Shown one piece after another: positions 54,335-63,478 of a DNA stretch of 64,000 nt (within the stretch, counting starts at the first letter, position 1; every line of letters begins with the position of its first letter). Source of the stretch: Bifidobacteriaceae bacterium. Lineage in GTDB: Bacteria; Actinomycetota; Actinomycetes; Actinomycetales; Bifidobacteriaceae. The translations under genes were made by a program, and so were the position numbers. The DNA is taken from assembly GCA_022651005.1 (NCBI GenBank), contig JALCQD010000001.1, forward strand, positions 600,366 to 664,365, in the 5' to 3' direction. The notes under the pieces were generated by a model. That model ran no database searches, was not told the DNA's origin, and worked only from the letters and a program-made list of their open reading frames with translations.

Positions 54335-55405
54335 CTAACCTATCGCCTTTAGAGGATCGATCTTTACAATCGTCCTAACTGAGAATAACGCACCTGAAAC
54401 TGCGAACAATAGCATCAAAATACTAACACCTATCAAAAATAAGTAATTATTTTGATACGGAACCGCGGCTGGCAATAGAAAAGATGTCAAAATACTTGTT
54501 AAAGCACCTATTACAACACCCACAAAAGCCAATAAGAATGTTTGAACAATGACAGATTTAGCAATGTAGCCGCTCGAAATTCCTTGTGCCTTCATGACGC
54601 CAAATATTTTTTGCTTTTGCATGGTCAAGACATACACAAAAATACCAATAACAATTGCCGCAATAACAATAAGAAACCCAATCATAAAGCCAAAAGTAAG
54701 TACTTGTGCACTGTACCCTGGTAAATCATTGATGAAATTGCCCACTGAAATTTTTTCTAAATCATCAGGATATGCGGCAAGAGGTCCCCTAATCACAATG
54801 CTGTTGATTCGCGCATTCTCACTCGTATCCTCTTTTTCAAAGCGAATTTCTTGAAACGCGTTAATGCTCGTGTATAACACTGGTGAAACGCTAAATTTTG
54901 CATTTTCTGTAAAACCAACTACTGTGAGCTTTTTTTCATTCCCCGAAAGCGAAAGCTCATCACCTATTTTAATGCCGTATTGCTCCTTCACACTACTATC
55001 AGCAACCACTTCATCATTTGAAGCAAACATCTTTCCCTCAACTATTTTAGGTGCTAAGAAGCTGTCTGCCTCAATCCCAAAAAAACTAACGTCAATTTTT
55101 TCATTATCTTCTGAAGAATTGTCAACGATTACGCCAGGTGTTTGTGCAAGTAAGGCTTTATTTTTGGCATCTACATTGTCTAATTCCTTTCTGGCAATCA
55201 TTGACATATTTAAATTTGAATTGGCTTCTTTACTCAATAAAATCGTATCTGCCTGCCATTTATCAATAGCTGTTCGATTGTCTTGTGCAAGTCCATAAGC
55301 AAGTCCTGTCAAGAAAAACACCAAATAGGCGATTAAGAACATTACGCCCATTACCAAGCTATATCTTAATTTAGCATGTTTTATTTCATTCCAAGCTAAA
55401 AACAT
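54335..55405 (-). CDS. FtsX-like ABC permease of Firmicutes type (HrtB-like)
   Basis: The 356-residue protein has an N-terminal helix (LVMGVMFLIAYLVFFLTGLA) and an extracytoplasmic domain of about 200 residues. Three C-terminal helices start near GFMIGFLIVIAAIVIGIFVY, and the coupling loop reads QKQKIFGVMKAQGISSGYIA. This single-domain MacB-like fold fits HrtB-type permeases. An AGAGGTGAC site precedes the ATG. The ISL3 element ends 47 bases upstream of the start codon, so any native promoter or regulator has been cut off. A+T-rich throughout. Confidence 0.87.
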   Translation of the reverse strand: MFLAWNEIKHAKLRYSLVMGVMFLIAYLVFFLTGLAYGLAQDNRTAIDKWQADTILLSKEANSNLNMSMIARKELDNVDAKNKALLAQTPGVIVDNSSEDNEKIDVSFFGIEADSFLAPKIVEGKMFASNDEVVADSSVKEQYGIKIGDELSLSGNEKKLTVVGFTENAKFSVSPVLYTSINAFQEIRFEKEDTSENARINSIVIRGPLAAYPDDLEKISVGNFINDLPGYSAQVLTFGFMIGFLIVIAAIVIGIFVYVLTMQKQKIFGVMKAQGISSGYIAKSVIVQTFLLAFVGVVIGALTSILTSFLLPAAVPYQNNYLFLIGVSILMLLFAVSGALFSVRTIVKIDPLKAIG

Positions 55406-55452
55406 ATTGTCACCTCTACTAAAAAATATTTATTTATATACGCATAATAACA

Positions 55453-56780
55453 GGCCTTTCGCTGTTTGGTGTGGGTGGGGCTGGTTATATGGTGACGGTG
55501 GCCAGGTCGAGCTTGCCGCAGGTCAGGTGGATCATCGTGGGGAAGTGGTCCATGTTGCGCAAGCCGCGGGCTCGGGTTTCGATGTGTTGGATGATGCTGT
55601 TCAATCCCTCGAGGATCGCGTTGGTGCACCGGTGGTCGAAATACGTGAGGATGTCCCGCCAGTGACGACGGATCCGGCGGGCGAGGGTTTTCATGGGTTC
55701 CGGACGGGAGTGCATCATCCACGGGCACCATGTCCGGAACCCGGCTTCGGCCTGCATCCGGCTCGTGCCGGTGGCGTGGATGTCCTGGAGGGTCTCGCGC
55801 ATCCGGCGGGCGCGTCCGGTCCTGACCCGTTGTTTCCGCAGGTTATGCCTGGTCTCCAGCCGGAGCCCGGTCAGGCCCTCCTCGTTGCGCGGCCACAGGT
55901 ATTTCGTGCGCCTGAGCAGGGGGTTGCGCCCGGCCTGCGTCTTGCGGACCTTGTCGACGGCCTCGTTGGCGTGCTTGATCACATGGACCTTGTCGATCAC
56001 CCTGGCGGCGTTGGGCAGGTGTTCGCGGATGCCCTTGGCGAACCCCGGGCTCATGTCGCAGGCGACCGGTGCCACCCGGTCCGGGTCACCGTTGTGGTCC
56101 ATGGAATCCAACGCGAACCGTTTGACGGTGTTCGCGTCCTTGCCGGGCACCACGCGGATCACGTCGCGCTCCGCCGGATCGGCGACCACGGTGATGCACC
56201 GGTGGCCTTTGCGGCTGGTCTCGTCGATGCCGATCGCCTCCACGCCCGTGTGATCCTCGTACAGGCGGGCCTGGTCCACATCATGTCTGATGAACCGCCA
56301 CGATCCCGTGTCATGTTCGCCGGCCTGCCCGGCCATGTCCGCGACCGGCCGGCTTTTCGCCGGCTCCACGACCATCGCCTCGAACAACAGTGGACCCGCC
56401 GCCCGGACGGGCCCACGGCACCGGCACCGCACGCACGCCGCGCTCGGGGCATGATACGCGCGGCACGCCCGCGTGGATGAACGCCTTGCACCGGAAGAAG
56501 CTCAAGTGCCGCCACACCCGGTCCCTGACGTCATGCATCGGGCACGCCTCCCGCCCGCACCCCGCATGCGGGCAAGAAAAACGCGAGCCGGGCCCGAAGC
56601 CGATCGTGATGTGCAATTCGCGTCTGCCGCCCTCCCCGTCACGCAACCCCACACCCGAAACCCTCCAGGGATCAGGCAACCGCAAGGCGACGGTGAACAA
56701 CAACGTGGTATCCATACCCCCAAACTACCCGCCAGCCACCTCCACCCGACCAGCCCACCCACACCAAACAGCAAAAAGCC
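55453..56780 (-). mobile_element. ISL3-family insertion sequence, copy 1
   Basis: 1328 bases bounded by inverted repeats. The left end reads GGCCTTTCGCTGTTTGGTGT, and the reverse complement of the right end reads GGCTTTTTGCTGTTTGGTGT; the similarity runs on through GGGTGGG and CTGGT. One transposase frame, broken by a frameshift, fills it. No matching 8-base duplication flanks it (left TAATAACA, right GATAAAAC). A second copy with an identical left end starts at 63874 in the same orientation. Confidence 0.88.
55485..56715 (-). pseudogene. ISL3-family transposase, frameshifted
   Basis: The N-terminal part (56715 to about 56390) has the zinc-finger-like SCPHAGCGREACPMHD and the segment VRAVPVPWARPGGGS. 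The C-terminal part lies in another frame (from about 56388 to 55485). It has LLFEAMVVEPAK, VEAIGIDETSRKGHR (first Asp), VACDMSPGFAKGI (second Asp), DKVHVIKHANEAVD and a late Glu in NAILEGLNS. The full span is 410 codons plus one base, so one base too many or two too few occur near the junction TCCACTGTTG. A +1 programmed shift is unlikely for this family, so this copy is probably inactive unless complemented. Confidence 0.8.
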
Positions 56781-57022
56781 GATAAAACATATAGAGCACA
56801 CGAAATCATGTTTGCAAAGGTTGTTTCAATGTTGGTATGAGGGACTGCCGCCCCTCTACCCCGCTGAGCTGGATCAGCTCGACCATGCTCCTGGAGTTGC
56901 CGCACGAATCAATAACAGGCTCAATTCCATTGACTCTAAATAGTAGAGTCACAGCGCTTAGATTCCAATGAAATGTGACATGAAAGCATGGTAAAGAAAT
57001 TGAGGTAATAACATAATTCAAT
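56781..57022. other. A+T-rich spacer between the ISL3 element and the partition genes
   Basis: No credible gene. A G+C-richer patch at about 56815-56943 has a short open frame on the plus strand ending in an INNRLNSIDSK stretch, possibly an eroded transposase end. I could not assign it. Confidence 0.3.
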
Positions 57023-57075
57023 ATTGAGGTATATAATATATACGGTATTATAATATATGGTTTCATATTGAGAGG
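56999..57075 (+). promoter_or_regulatory. Promoter and candidate partition operator upstream of parA
   Basis: The 9-mer ATTGAGGTA occurs at 56999-57007 and 57023-57031, with a shorter ATTGAG at 57067. Two perfect -10 hexamers TATAAT lie at 57032-57037 and 57049-57054, around TACGGTAT. A copy of TACGGTAT in inverse orientation (ATACCGTA) lies after the RHH gene at 57916-57923. Such repeats fit operators or centromere sites bound by the small RHH protein. Confidence 0.45.
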
Positions 57076-57082
57076 ATGAGGA

Positions 57083-57664
57083 ATGACACATGTGGTTGCG
57101 GTTATCAATACCAAAGGCGGGGTCGGAAAGACGACAACTGTTATGGAAATGGGACTTACGCTTCACCAGATGGGAGAAAGTGTCTTGGTAAGAGATGCGG
57201 ACCCACAGGGGAACTCCTGGGATTGGGCGAAGGATGCGAAGGAATCTCAGCACGCATTGCCATTTACGGTTGAAATTGCCAATAAGAAGTCGCTCTCCAT
57301 GCCCACGGAACAGGATTGGGTCATAATCGATACCCCCCCAAGTTTGGTAGACACGATACAAGCTGCCGTCGATGCCTCCGAGTTTGTCATTGTGCCCATG
57401 AGTCCTAGCGACATGGATTACAGGAGAACCATGGAAACCATCCGACAGCTAGATAAGGACGCTTCGGTTCTTATCACCAAGGCACGATTTAAGACAATCC
57501 AGCTTGCGCAGGTCGTCGCTGATCTGGATGACCAGAAAATTGGTCGGTTTGACACGATAATTCCATTGAGGGAAAGTGTCAACCGCTCTGCTGGGACGAA
57601 CATCGTGCCGACCGACAGCAATTATCAGGCTGCCGCGCAAGAACTTGTAGAAGGGCTTCGATAA
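57083..57664 (+). CDS. parA: ParA-family partition ATPase (small, type Ib-like)
   Basis: The 193-residue ATPase has the deviant Walker A NTKGGVGKTTT near residues 9-19, with the signature Lys in KGGVGK. Walker A' is VRDADPQGN near 36 and Walker B is WVIIDTPPS near 80. It lacks the N-terminal helix-turn-helix of type Ia ParA, so it fits the short plasmid partition ATPases that work with a small RHH partner. It would segregate plasmid copies. No replication gene is present in the window, so the module is either an integrated-plasmid remnant or a maintenance function of the island. A GAGGATGAGGA region serves as ribosome site. Confidence 0.9.
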   Translation: MTHVVAVINTKGGVGKTTTVMEMGLTLHQMGESVLVRDADPQGNSWDWAKDAKESQHALPFTVEIANKKSLSMPTEQDWVIIDTPPSLVDTIQAAVDASEFVIVPMSPSDMDYRRTMETIRQLDKDASVLITKARFKTIQLAQVVADLDDQKIGRFDTIIPLRESVNRSAGTNIVPTDSNYQAAAQELVEGLR

Positions 57665-57909
57665 TGAAGAAAAACACACCAGTAATCAACAATGGAGATC
57701 TGACAAAGACCATGAAAGAACGGGTCGAAGATGAATATAAAGCAACTTCGTTCCGTTTGCCTATTTCATTGATGGACAAGTTAAAACTATACTCATTGTA
57801 TATGAAGAAGCCAATGAGTAAGCTTCTATGTGAATGGATAGAGTCGCTCGATCTCGAGGAAGCAATGACGAAGGCGGCCAAGAGCCAGCATCGAAAGAAT
57901 GCAATATAG
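57664..57909 (+). CDS. Small ribbon-helix-helix protein, probable ParB-type partner
   Basis: The 81-residue protein starts on the last base of the parA stop (TAATG), so it is translationally coupled. A Lys/Asn-rich N-terminus is followed by ATSFRLPISLMDKLKLYSLY and then PMSKLLCEWIESL. This is the strand-helix-helix pattern of RHH DNA-binding proteins. In type Ib systems such a protein binds the centromere and represses the operon. Repeats flanking the pair fit this. The call rests on context as well as fold pattern. Confidence 0.75.
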   Translation: MKKNTPVINNGDLTKTMKERVEDEYKATSFRLPISLMDKLKLYSLYMKKPMSKLLCEWIESLDLEEAMTKAAKSQHRKNAI

Positions 57910-58155
57910 AAATATATACCGTAATACTGATTACACTATTAGGTTATTATGGTATATTATTATTTTAATATATCTTTATTCCAATTTCTGTCTTTTTACA
58001 CGGTGATACCGTTGCACTGTAATAGCTGAGAACGTCGTATGCGCTGTCGTGGAAATAATCCTCATTGGTTGTTCGTTGCAAGTGATGACTTCATTTCGCC
58101 GACCAAAATATACATGAATAAAATGAATGGATAAAAGCATTTTGTGTCTGGCTTG
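57910..58155. other. A+T-rich spacer between partition genes and pilus locus
   Basis: About 250 bases without a gene. It contains the inverse copy of TACGGTAT (57916-57923) and several TATATT/ATTATT runs. Confidence 0.4.
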
Positions 58156-58190
58156 ACGGTTCTTCTGAAGATTTTCTTCAGAAGAACCGT
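58156..58190 (-). terminator. Perfect hairpin after the pilus sortase gene
   Basis: ACGGTTCTTCTGAAGA and its exact complement TCTTCAGAAGAACCGT surround three T bases. It lies 21 bases after the sortase stop and probably ends the pilus operon, although no long T-run follows. Confidence 0.7.
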
Positions 58191-58210
58191 TCGATTTAGT
58201 GCAGAGCGAT

Positions 58211-59296
58211 CTATTTCAGATGCTTTCCGCGTCTGTTTGGAATGTATGTGGCTCCATCATCGACGATCCCGGAGCGCCACAGGAACAGTGTTGCCAGGAT
58301 CACTCCGCTTCCCTGTATCGCTGCCCACCAGGGGAATCCTGGTAAGTCGGATTTCTTGCCGGAGTTCTGAAGGTCTTTCTTCGGGGTCGGACTGACTCGC
58401 TCACCTGTGACGAGTATGCGCTGCGAGTTGATTCCCAGCGGCGTGCAGGTGACCAGGGTGACCAGATCCTTGCCGGGTTCAGCCTTGAGTGCTGCCGTAT
58501 CGTCTGGGTCGACCACCTCTATATCGAATACCTTGTATGTGAGGGTCTCTCCGAGAACCTCTATGGTGAACGTGTTGCCTTTCTTCACCTTGTCGAGGTT
58601 CGTGAACAGGGTTGCGGTCGCAAGGCCTCTGTGTCCTGCCAGGACGGCGTGTGTTCCCTTGCCACCCACTGGCAGGCTTGTCCCTTCCAAGTGCCCGATG
58701 CCTTTTTGGAGCACGGCATCGGAGGTGCCGTGATATATGGGAAGATCGAGATGGATCGAGGGGATGCGTATTCTCGCCATCATGCCCGTCGGATCGACAA
58801 GAATCTTGTTGTAGTCCAACTCCTCGTTGGGGTCGGTGCTGGTTCCCGAACCTGTCGGTATGCGATGGTTCGCCTCGAGGATCGCGCCTGCGGATAGCGC
58901 GGCGTTATAGGCATGCGCTTCCGCGAGTTGTTGTTTGATCGATGGCGAGACGTTCCCGGACTTGATCTGCTGGATGGTCGTATCGATCAGTCTTGACTCG
59001 TCATATTGCGAGAACCAGCTTGCCGTGGCCGGATAGGTCAGGGTGAACAGCCCTACGAGGACGAAAAGGGCGGGAATGAATGCATACCATTGGAAATGCC
59101 ATCTCTTCCTGGCTGCGTTTGTGGAAGCATTGTCCGCGACTGGACCCGCGTGTTTCCCGGAAGGTGACGCTGGACGGTTATCATCATTTCGGCGTTGAAG
59201 CTTGCCATAAGAGTTTATACCAAACATGATTCCATTCCATGGCGTTGCAAACATTTCGTTTGGGGTTGCGATAGCAGATTCACCTGCGAGAGACAT
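58211..59296 (-). CDS. srtC: Class C (pilus-assembly) sortase
   Basis: The 361-residue membrane enzyme has an N-terminal helix at about 71-90. A lid-like VDPTG segment at about 167-171 precedes the catalytic domain. His222 (AGHRG), Cys284 (LVTCTPLG) and Arg293 (SQRILVTGER) form the sortase triad. A second hydrophobic helix near 325-345 and a basic tail follow, both typical of class C. It joins pilin subunits through the LPLTG motif and the pilin Lys. The start is uncertain: an internal Met at 24 (59227) is possible, and neither has a strong ribosome site. It is the last gene of fimB-like, fimA-like, srtC. Confidence 0.92.
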   Translation of the reverse strand: MSLAGESAIATPNEMFATPWNGIMFGINSYGKLQRRNDDNRPASPSGKHAGPVADNASTNAARKRWHFQWYAFIPALFVLVGLFTLTYPATASWFSQYDESRLIDTTIQQIKSGNVSPSIKQQLAEAHAYNAALSAGAILEANHRIPTGSGTSTDPNEELDYNKILVDPTGMMARIRIPSIHLDLPIYHGTSDAVLQKGIGHLEGTSLPVGGKGTHAVLAGHRGLATATLFTNLDKVKKGNTFTIEVLGETLTYKVFDIEVVDPDDTAALKAEPGKDLVTLVTCTPLGINSQRILVTGERVSPTPKKDLQNSGKKSDLPGFPWWAAIQGSGVILATLFLWRSGIVDDGATYIPNRRGKHLK

Positions 59297-59330
59297 CTAG
59301 AATCTGGGCAAACGCATCAGAGATAAGCAG

Positions 59331-59368
59331 AGTGGGTGGGCGAGAGAAACTCTTCTCGCCCACCCACT
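59331..59368 (-). terminator. Hairpin between the shaft pilin and sortase genes (attenuator)
   Basis: AGTGGGTGGGCGAGA pairs with TCTCGCCCACCCACT around an eight-base loop. It lies between two genes of the same operon, so partial termination would lower sortase expression relative to pilin. Confidence 0.75.
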
Positions 59369-59409
59369 TGCCGAATACCTATGTCAGTCTTGCGACTGAA
59401 AAGTGAATG

Positions 59410-60936
59410 TCATTGGTTGGCGCGACGACGCGACACCACGTAGATGACACCACCGGCAGCGATCAGCACGACGCCGATTACGCTCATCAGGACGATTCCC
59501 TGTGCGCCGGTCAGTGGCAAAGTGGGATGACCCTTCTGCACATTGGTGACCGTGACGGTGTTGAGGTTTTCCGTTCCAGCCTTGATGGTTACCTGTTGGA
59601 CGGCCGCTGCCTCGTATCCTGCAGGTGCGCTCGTCTCATACAGGCAGTAATCCTTGGATGGGGATTCCAACGGACCGTTGCTGCTGTTGGCGACGAACAG
59701 GCCCAATGGCGAGGATGCAGGGGATGTCGCATCCCACTGCACGATTCCATTGCCATCGGAAGTTCCGGTTGATACGACTCCATCAGATGGCACGGTTGCT
59801 GGGCATGAGGCCCCTGTCTTCGCGGTCACCTTGAACGTGGCACCCTTGAGCGCATTCTTGCTTTCGTCGACCTTCTTGACCGCAAGCTGACCCCAGTAGG
59901 TGTATGGGGTTGGGTTTCCTGGAACCTTGGTGCCATTGAACTCCGAACCGTATCCCGGCGTGCCGGTGGAAGAGCCTGGGTTGGCGATGCCGCCGTCCTT
60001 GGTTACCTTCTCGACCTTCGTGGTGAAGGTCACCGTGATTGTGTCTCCGGCCTTGATCTTGCCAAGACCGGTCGAGGTAAGTGTCCAGGTTGCGCCCGTG
60101 GGATCGATTGTGTAGTCGGTGCCCTCGGTCAGAGCGGTCCCGTTCAATGTCAGTGAAGCGGTGGCATCGTAGGAGAGGCTGCCATCGGTTGGCATCACAT
60201 CCCAGATGGATGCGGACTTGTATGAGTCGCCGGCGTTCAGTCTCGGCACCTGCTGGTTGATGGTCCACTGGACCGTGTCACCGACCTTGAGGCCCTTCTG
60301 GTCCGAATCGCTGTTGATGGTCTTCGAAGGAGCGGACATCACCTGATTCTTCGGGTAGACGTTGACGTCATACAGCCAGCTGCCGCTGCCCTGAGGAAGA
60401 GGCAGGGTCACCAGGAATGGGGCCACCGAAGACACGATGTTGTTGTCTCCGGAAGCGGTCTCCTCCACGAGATAGAGGCCGTGAGGCAGGCTTTCAGTTG
60501 CCGTCCCGCTTGCATCGGTCGTGATCTTCGTGGCGTTGGCGGTGTCCTTGGTGTAGGCACTGCCGCTCTCGGTGACATCGTTTGCGGTGATGCCGTCGAT
60601 GGCATCCCAGCCCGCCTCAGTGTCGAGATCGATCTTGGTCTGACCCTTCATCGTCACGGGCGTGACCGTGAATTCGACACCCTTCAGGGGATTGCCCATC
60701 TTGGACGTGTCCTGAACCGTGCCATCGCCGACAGCGCCCTGGGCTCCGTCGTACTTATGGATGGTCAGTGATGTTGAAGTGTCTGGGTTGATGTTACCGA
60801 CTCCGGTCACAGGAGTCGAACCGGCAGCCTGAGCCGTCTGAGACAGACCAGCCAGACCGGCAACCCCCAACGCGAGAGCCCCGGCAGCCGCAGCGATCTT
60901 GCGCAGCCAGAACCCATTTCCTGATTGTGTGCTCAT
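59410..60936 (-). CDS. fimA: Major shaft pilin, FimA-like, LPLTG-anchored
   Basis: The start at 60936 (MSTQSGNGFW) is chosen because AAAGGG lies six bases upstream; ATG 60942 touches that site. The 508-residue precursor has a signal peptide ending AQAAG. The pilin motif YPKN is at 194-197, with Lys196 as the acceptor for polymerisation. Two further Ig-like domains may form internal isopeptide bonds, with an E-box near 437 (YCLYETSAPAGYE). LPLTG lies at about 473-477, followed by a hydrophobic helix and a basic tail. It is the polymerised backbone of the pilus. Confidence 0.92.
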   Translation of the reverse strand: MSTQSGNGFWLRKIAAAAGALALGVAGLAGLSQTAQAAGSTPVTGVGNINPDTSTSLTIHKYDGAQGAVGDGTVQDTSKMGNPLKGVEFTVTPVTMKGQTKIDLDTEAGWDAIDGITANDVTESGSAYTKDTANATKITTDASGTATESLPHGLYLVEETASGDNNIVSSVAPFLVTLPLPQGSGSWLYDVNVYPKNQVMSAPSKTINSDSDQKGLKVGDTVQWTINQQVPRLNAGDSYKSASIWDVMPTDGSLSYDATASLTLNGTALTEGTDYTIDPTGATWTLTSTGLGKIKAGDTITVTFTTKVEKVTKDGGIANPGSSTGTPGYGSEFNGTKVPGNPTPYTYWGQLAVKKVDESKNALKGATFKVTAKTGASCPATVPSDGVVSTGTSDGNGIVQWDATSPASSPLGLFVANSSNGPLESPSKDYCLYETSAPAGYEAAAVQQVTIKAGTENLNTVTVTNVQKGHPTLPLTGAQGIVLMSVIGVVLIAAGGVIYVVSRRRANQ

Positions 60937-61024
60937 TTCCATCCCTTTCGAATTCCCCTATCAATGAGAAAACCTTGCATTACTTCCATTCGCCTGGTGC
61001 CGAGATATGCCAGGGCATGCCGGT

Positions 61025-63478
61025 TCAGCGGACGGAACCTGCCCTTCTTCTGTGCATGGCGTAGCCGATGCCGAGGGAAAGAATCATTATCAGAGACCCG
61101 CCGATGAGGTAGGAGTCTATGCTCTGCCCACCGGTGAGAGGAAGTGAAGGCATTGACTGCTGACGATTCGTGATTGGCACCGTGAAACTTGGAGCCAGTG
61201 AATCCGCCGAAATCGTGAAATCGTGCGACGTCGATGAATCGGTGACATATCCGGCGGGAGCCTGGGTCTCCTGGATGCTGTAATCGCCCCATTCCAGGTT
61301 GGTGACGTTGAAACTTCCGGGGGTGGGGTCGGTGTCGTTGGTTCCAGCGCATTGGCCAACGGCGACGCAGTCCTTCACCACGATCTTCGATGCTGAAGAT
61401 CCTGTTCCAGGGCCTGTGATGGTCCATTCGGATCCGGCAAGCGGAGCACCGTTCTCGGCCGTCTTGCTCCAGGAAACGCTTCCGGGCTGCTCTTCGTTGA
61501 TGAAGGTGCAGACGACGCTACTGCCGGACGTGATTCCCTGGACGAGATTCGATGAGGCAGATGTCCCATCGAGATTGGTCGTGGTCGATGTGCCGTTCAG
61601 GCTGGTCACGCATGAACCGCTCAGGAACCGGTAGCCGGTCTGCTGCGTTTCGCCAACGTTGATGCTCGCGCTCTCGTCTGCATTGCCGAAAGTGATGGTC
61701 CAGGGATCCGTGACGATGCCAGTCGCATTCGTTGTGCTGGTCGTGTTGCCGGACATGGCAATGTCGGCGGGAGATCCCGCTGCCAAGCTTGACGACATCT
61801 TCCAGCCGGCGCCGGGTATCTGTGTGCCATCTACCTTCTGTACCACCTTTTTGATGATCACCGTCGCCTTGGGGATGGAAACATTCTTGAAGCTTCCTAC
61901 GTTCACCGTCGCCGAACCGTCGATGGTGAATGAATGCGTCGTGGAATCCAGCTGGTAGCCGGAAGGCGCGGCCGTCTCCGTAAGATCATAATTCCCCCAC
62001 ATAAGGCCGGTCAGACTGAACTTGCCTCCGGCCGGATCCTTGTCGAGGCTGTCCGCGCATCCGCTCGCATCTTTGGCAACGCAGTCCGTAACCGTTCGCG
62101 TGGTCGAAGTTCCGTTTGTGGGTCCAACGAGCGACCATGTCGAGCCGGCCAATGGCGCATTGTTTTCATCGACCTTCGACCAGGTGACGCTCCCATTGCT
62201 TACGGGCACGTTGGTGATGGTGCAGGTGACCGCCGCGCCCTTGCCGGTGACACTCGGGATCTTCACTGAACCAGAGGATCCAGTTCCGCTTGAAACGACG
62301 GCGTTATTGACATCGGTGCATGACCATGTCGATGTATACCCGTTCAACGCGCTTCCGGAGCCCGAGGCCATGGCCTCGGAGAAACTGTATATATCGTTTG
62401 CGACTACTGGCATGGGGCCCAGCTCGACATCCTGAATGCCGGACGCGTTGCCCGTTGTCGTTGTGCTGGATAGTGGCGTCGTGCCTTCTGCCGCCGACAG
62501 GGTGAACTGGTCATTCGTCAAGGCGCGTCCATTGGGAAGATTCTTCCTGATGGTCAGAGTTGAGGGGGAGTTGCAGCTTGCCAGATCTGTGCTCGATCCG
62601 CCGGGAATATTCTGGTTCGATCCAATCTGCTTCCAAGTCGTAGGATCGTATCGGGAAAGTGTCGAGCCATTGCCCAAATAGATTGTGCCATCCGAATCGA
62701 ATGCGATTCCATTGACGTTGGATATCACTGTAGACGACCCCTGCAGGCTTGAAACTTTGGTGGCGGGTATCTGGTGGTTCGCGCTCTGCGCGCTTTCCGC
62801 CGACTTGACGTTGTCGGCAGTGACCGAATAGATGTTGGTCTGGCTACCGCTCTGTACGACGTAGAGGTTGCCTGCGGCATCGAACGCCATGTCGCCGTTC
62901 GAAGTGATGTTGTCGACCGTGAACGAGCCAAGTCGTAGAAAGGCATGCGATGCAACCACGTATTCGAAGAGTTTGAACGAGGTTGACTGTTGACCCTGCC
63001 CCAGAAGCACCGTATTGTATCCGCCGAACAGGTAGTTTCCCGTCAAAAGATCCACGGCCCCTGTCACGAGCGAGCTATTCAGACCTGTCGTGTAGCTGGA
63101 ATTGGCAATCTTGGTCCAGCCAGTCGACGGCGTGTACTGGAGAATTGCAGAAATATCTCTCGAGCTGCTTGTGCGCTCATATGCGTATGCGCTTGAGCCA
63201 TCGGCCCCTATACCGATGCCATTGACGCTGTTGAAGCTACCCAGCGAACTCCAGCCGGAGAGGGTCGTACCACCAGCGGTGGAGTAAACTTTTCCGTTGC
63301 TTTGCTGGGAATAAACATAACCCGGTGCACAGGTAAAAGCCGTCTGGTCGGCGGCCTGGGCTTGCTTGGGAACAAGCTGGGCGATGGGCGCAGTCAGGCC
63401 AAAGGCCACACCTAAAACCAGAATTAGTCGTAAGACCCGTCTTACCGAGGTATCCTGGCTAATTCTTGCATGCATCAT
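61025..63478 (-). CDS. Large minor/tip pilin with N-terminal propeller-like domain
   Basis: The 817-residue precursor starts MMHARISQDT with AAGGGG upstream. A signal peptide ends QAQAADQ. Residues 45-310 have repeated motifs such as NGIGIGADGSSAYAY, GDMAFDAAGNLYVVQ and NGIAFDSDGTIYLGN, suggesting a beta-propeller ligand-binding head. Several SpaA/CnaB-like domains follow, two with clear E-boxes (YDLTETAAPSGY and YSIQETQAPAGY). LPLTGG, a helix and a basic tail end the protein. The polymerising YPKN motif is absent, so it is likely the tip or accessory adhesin, as in bifidobacterial FimB-type pilins. It is the first gene of the operon. Confidence 0.88.
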   Translation of the reverse strand: MMHARISQDTSVRRVLRLILVLGVAFGLTAPIAQLVPKQAQAADQTAFTCAPGYVYSQQSNGKVYSTAGGTTLSGWSSLGSFNSVNGIGIGADGSSAYAYERTSSSRDISAILQYTPSTGWTKIANSSYTTGLNSSLVTGAVDLLTGNYLFGGYNTVLLGQGQQSTSFKLFEYVVASHAFLRLGSFTVDNITSNGDMAFDAAGNLYVVQSGSQTNIYSVTADNVKSAESAQSANHQIPATKVSSLQGSSTVISNVNGIAFDSDGTIYLGNGSTLSRYDPTTWKQIGSNQNIPGGSSTDLASCNSPSTLTIRKNLPNGRALTNDQFTLSAAEGTTPLSSTTTTGNASGIQDVELGPMPVVANDIYSFSEAMASGSGSALNGYTSTWSCTDVNNAVVSSGTGSSGSVKIPSVTGKGAAVTCTITNVPVSNGSVTWSKVDENNAPLAGSTWSLVGPTNGTSTTRTVTDCVAKDASGCADSLDKDPAGGKFSLTGLMWGNYDLTETAAPSGYQLDSTTHSFTIDGSATVNVGSFKNVSIPKATVIIKKVVQKVDGTQIPGAGWKMSSSLAAGSPADIAMSGNTTSTTNATGIVTDPWTITFGNADESASINVGETQQTGYRFLSGSCVTSLNGTSTTTNLDGTSASSNLVQGITSGSSVVCTFINEEQPGSVSWSKTAENGAPLAGSEWTITGPGTGSSASKIVVKDCVAVGQCAGTNDTDPTPGSFNVTNLEWGDYSIQETQAPAGYVTDSSTSHDFTISADSLAPSFTVPITNRQQSMPSLPLTGGQSIDSYLIGGSLIMILSLGIGYAMHRRRAGSVR

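Noticed and set aside
56815..56943. Possible transposase C-terminus
   Set aside because: The short frame has a vaguely transposase-like end but no catalytic motif, and it could equally be chance.
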